Made by a program: the position numbers and the translations under genes
Shown: one piece after another, positions 62,937-64,000 of the stretch
How the letters are laid out: every line of letters starts with the position of its first letter
Position numbering within the stretch: position 1 is the first letter of the stretch
DNA from: CAWVWD01 sp965662365
GTDB lineage: Bacteria > Bacteroidota > Bacteroidia > Chitinophagales > Saprospiraceae
Length of the DNA stretch: 64,000 bases
Direction: 5' to 3'
NCBI GenBank assembly: GCA_965662365.1
Contig: CBFIHR010000002.1
Coordinates: forward strand, 1 to 64,000
Notes under the pieces: model-generated
The model's database searches: none
What the model was told of the DNA's origin: nothing
Seen by the model: only the letters and a program-made list of their open reading frames with translations

Positions 62937-62988
62937 CAAAATGTTTTAAAACTTTTTTTAAAAACATTTTGTTTTTAAAAACATTTTG
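62937..62988. promoter_or_regulatory. Tandem 17-bp repeats with inverted half, candidate operator of the S24 repressor
   Basis: TTTTTAAAAACATTTTG occurs twice in tandem (62955-62971 and 62972-62988). CAAAATGTTTT (62937-62947) is the inverted copy of the CAAAATG-type half. It lies between the divergent S24 and glucosaminidase genes and overlaps the promoter of the latter. Confidence 0.75.
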
Positions 62989-62999
62989 TTTTAGATTTG
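62968..62999 (+). promoter_or_regulatory. Promoter of the glucosaminidase gene
   Basis: TTTG (62968-62971), 20 bp, TAGATTTG (62992-62999), both perfect. Predicted start near 63006, 75 nt before the ATG. The -33 element and spacer lie within the tandem repeats. Confidence 0.7.
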
Positions 63000-63080
63000 T
63001 ACTGCTTAATAAACAATTGGAACAAAATCATTTAATTAATAGACGTAAATATACAAAACGTTGTTAAAAAAAACAAGGTT

Positions 63081-63884
63081 ATGATGCATAAAAACAATAA
63101 GTTAGAGCCTTATGTACAACACAGAGGTGTTAAACGCAGGTTAGAAATTATGGAAAGTAAGTCGCCTTCTTTATTTCGAATTGTTCAAGCTGTTGTTGTG
63201 GGTGTAGGCAAACCGATTATGGCGGTGAGGGCTGGTTTTTATAAAGCGACTGGTGGTTTCTTTGCTAATTCCAGAATTCCATGGTTCAAAGTTATTGTGA
63301 TTTTAGCAGGTGCGTATGTTTTGATGTACAAAAACGTAAATTTGAACTTCAACCTCAATTCTCCACCTCCTCAAAATGAAATTCCTGATTATACTTCTAT
63401 GAGTGTGGCGAATAGTCTATCGCCAATTGTTTCAGCGACTTTTGATGATGAGGCGAATAAGGCATACATCGAGGAATATAAGGCTATTGCACTGCAAGAA
63501 ATGAAGGTGTTTGGTATTCCTGCAAGTATCAAATTGGGACAGGCTTTGTTAGAAAGTGAAGCGGGACAAAGTATGAATGCTATTTCTTTGAATAATCATT
63601 TTAATCTTCGATGTGGCGAGTTACAAACTGGCTACTGTACCGAAATGCCAAGTGGAATGTTCAACGAATTTGGTTCTGTTTATGATGGTTGGCGGGCACA
63701 TAGCAAATATTTGGTGACGAATGATTATGCAAACCTCCGAAAAGCGGCCGGAAATGATTATAAGATTTGGGCAGCAGGTCTGAAAACTTTAGGGTATAGT
63801 GCCGAACGTGATTATGCAGAAAAATTAATTGGAATTATTGAGTATTACAATTTACAGGAGTTAGATGTACAGAAAGAGCAGTAG
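63081..63884 (+). CDS. Glucosaminidase (GH73/FlgJ-like) with membrane anchor
   Basis: The 267-residue protein has a basic cytosolic N-terminus, one membrane helix (about 66-84; FKVIVILAGAYVLMYK) and a C-terminal glucosaminidase domain (about 130-262; GIPASIKLGQALLESEAGQS with the catalytic Glu, NNHFNLRCGE, SVYDGWRAHSKYLV, YAEKLIGIIEYYNL). It probably cleaves peptidoglycan in the periplasm. Divergent from the S24 repressor, which is a plausible regulator. Confidence 0.87.
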   Translation: MMHKNNKLEPYVQHRGVKRRLEIMESKSPSLFRIVQAVVVGVGKPIMAVRAGFYKATGGFFANSRIPWFKVIVILAGAYVLMYKNVNLNFNLNSPPPQNEIPDYTSMSVANSLSPIVSATFDDEANKAYIEEYKAIALQEMKVFGIPASIKLGQALLESEAGQSMNAISLNNHFNLRCGELQTGYCTEMPSGMFNEFGSVYDGWRAHSKYLVTNDYANLRKAAGNDYKIWAAGLKTLGYSAERDYAEKLIGIIEYYNLQELDVQKEQ

Positions 63885-63943
63885 TTCTCTTATTTACATC
63901 AAAAATAAGTACATCAAAGATCAAAGTTTAATTTGAAAAGTAT

Positions 63944-64000
63944 GGTTCTTTAAAAAATTCATTGGAAGAGCGTATTGACCATGGAATATTTTAAAGAACC
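63944..64000. repeat. Inverted repeat at the window's right edge
   Basis: GGTTCTTTAAAA (63944-63955) and TTTTAAAGAACC (63989-64000) are perfectly complementary over 12 bp, separated by 33 bp. The element may continue past the window. Confidence 0.5.

Overview
The window is AT-rich bacterial chromosome from a member of the Bacteroidota, most likely in or near the Saprospiria/Chitinophagia (inference). The evidence is two secreted proteins with type IX secretion (T9SS) C-terminal sorting domains, a TonB-dependent receptor paired with a DUF4249 lipoprotein, DUF4293 and GWxTD proteins, and promoters of the phylum-specific form TTTG-N19..21-TAnnTTTG with no strong Shine-Dalgarno sequences. About fifty protein genes and one tRNA are called. 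There is no rRNA, CRISPR array, intact prophage or insertion sequence.

Layout. 1-11.4 kb: the 3' part of a ClpA/ClpB-type AAA+ gene with an unusual release-factor-like C-terminus, rluF, two glycerolipid acyltransferases, an orphan DUF5682 gene, an M16 peptidase, a T9SS cargo protein and dapB. 11.5-18.9 kb: a Spo0M-like gene and then the phenylacetyl-CoA catabolic cluster paaE-A-B-C-D, paaG, paaH, headed by a near-consensus promoter that overlaps an 18-bp perfect palindrome. 19-30 kb: a CrtA-like monooxygenase, tRNA-Arg(CCG), the TonB receptor/DUF4249 pair, DUF72, a queuosine-precursor transporter, a multi-pass membrane protein, DUF1963 and a methyltransferase. 29-38 kb: a large BNR-repeat protein, a GWxTD lipoprotein, a HAD phosphatase, gpsA and a SpoU methyltransferase. 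38.5-49 kb: a PKD/T9SS surface protein, an ECF sigma factor with two downstream envelope proteins, then a GH17 beta-1,3-glucanase lipoprotein with a GPH-type sugar transporter (a small laminarin-type locus). 49-64 kb: rlmF, DoxX, menB, thiL, an MBL hydrolase, a 1203-residue TolB-like/outer-membrane protein, an alkaline phosphatase, DUF4293, a two-subunit GMC dehydrogenase, an S24/XRE repressor and a divergent glucosaminidase.

Two things stand out. First, many short intergenic gaps are filled almost exactly, from stop codon to next start codon, by arrays of 7-bp (sometimes 8-bp) degenerate repeats that usually face an inverted array. Each locus has its own 'word' (TCTAAYR, TCTCAYR, CTAATCA, ACACYTY, TTAAYAR and others). 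The architecture and the 7-bp period are shared while the sequence is not. Second, the ClpA/B-type ATPase at the left edge ends in what reads as a peptide-chain release factor whose GGQ catalytic domain has been removed. Several ordinary palindrome families (GTCATTCCGA-type, CTGACAG-type and others) occupy other gaps.

Gene starts were moved from the longest open frame to the internal ATG wherever the upstream extension was a repeat, a promoter or non-coding in character. Such choices are stated in the entries.
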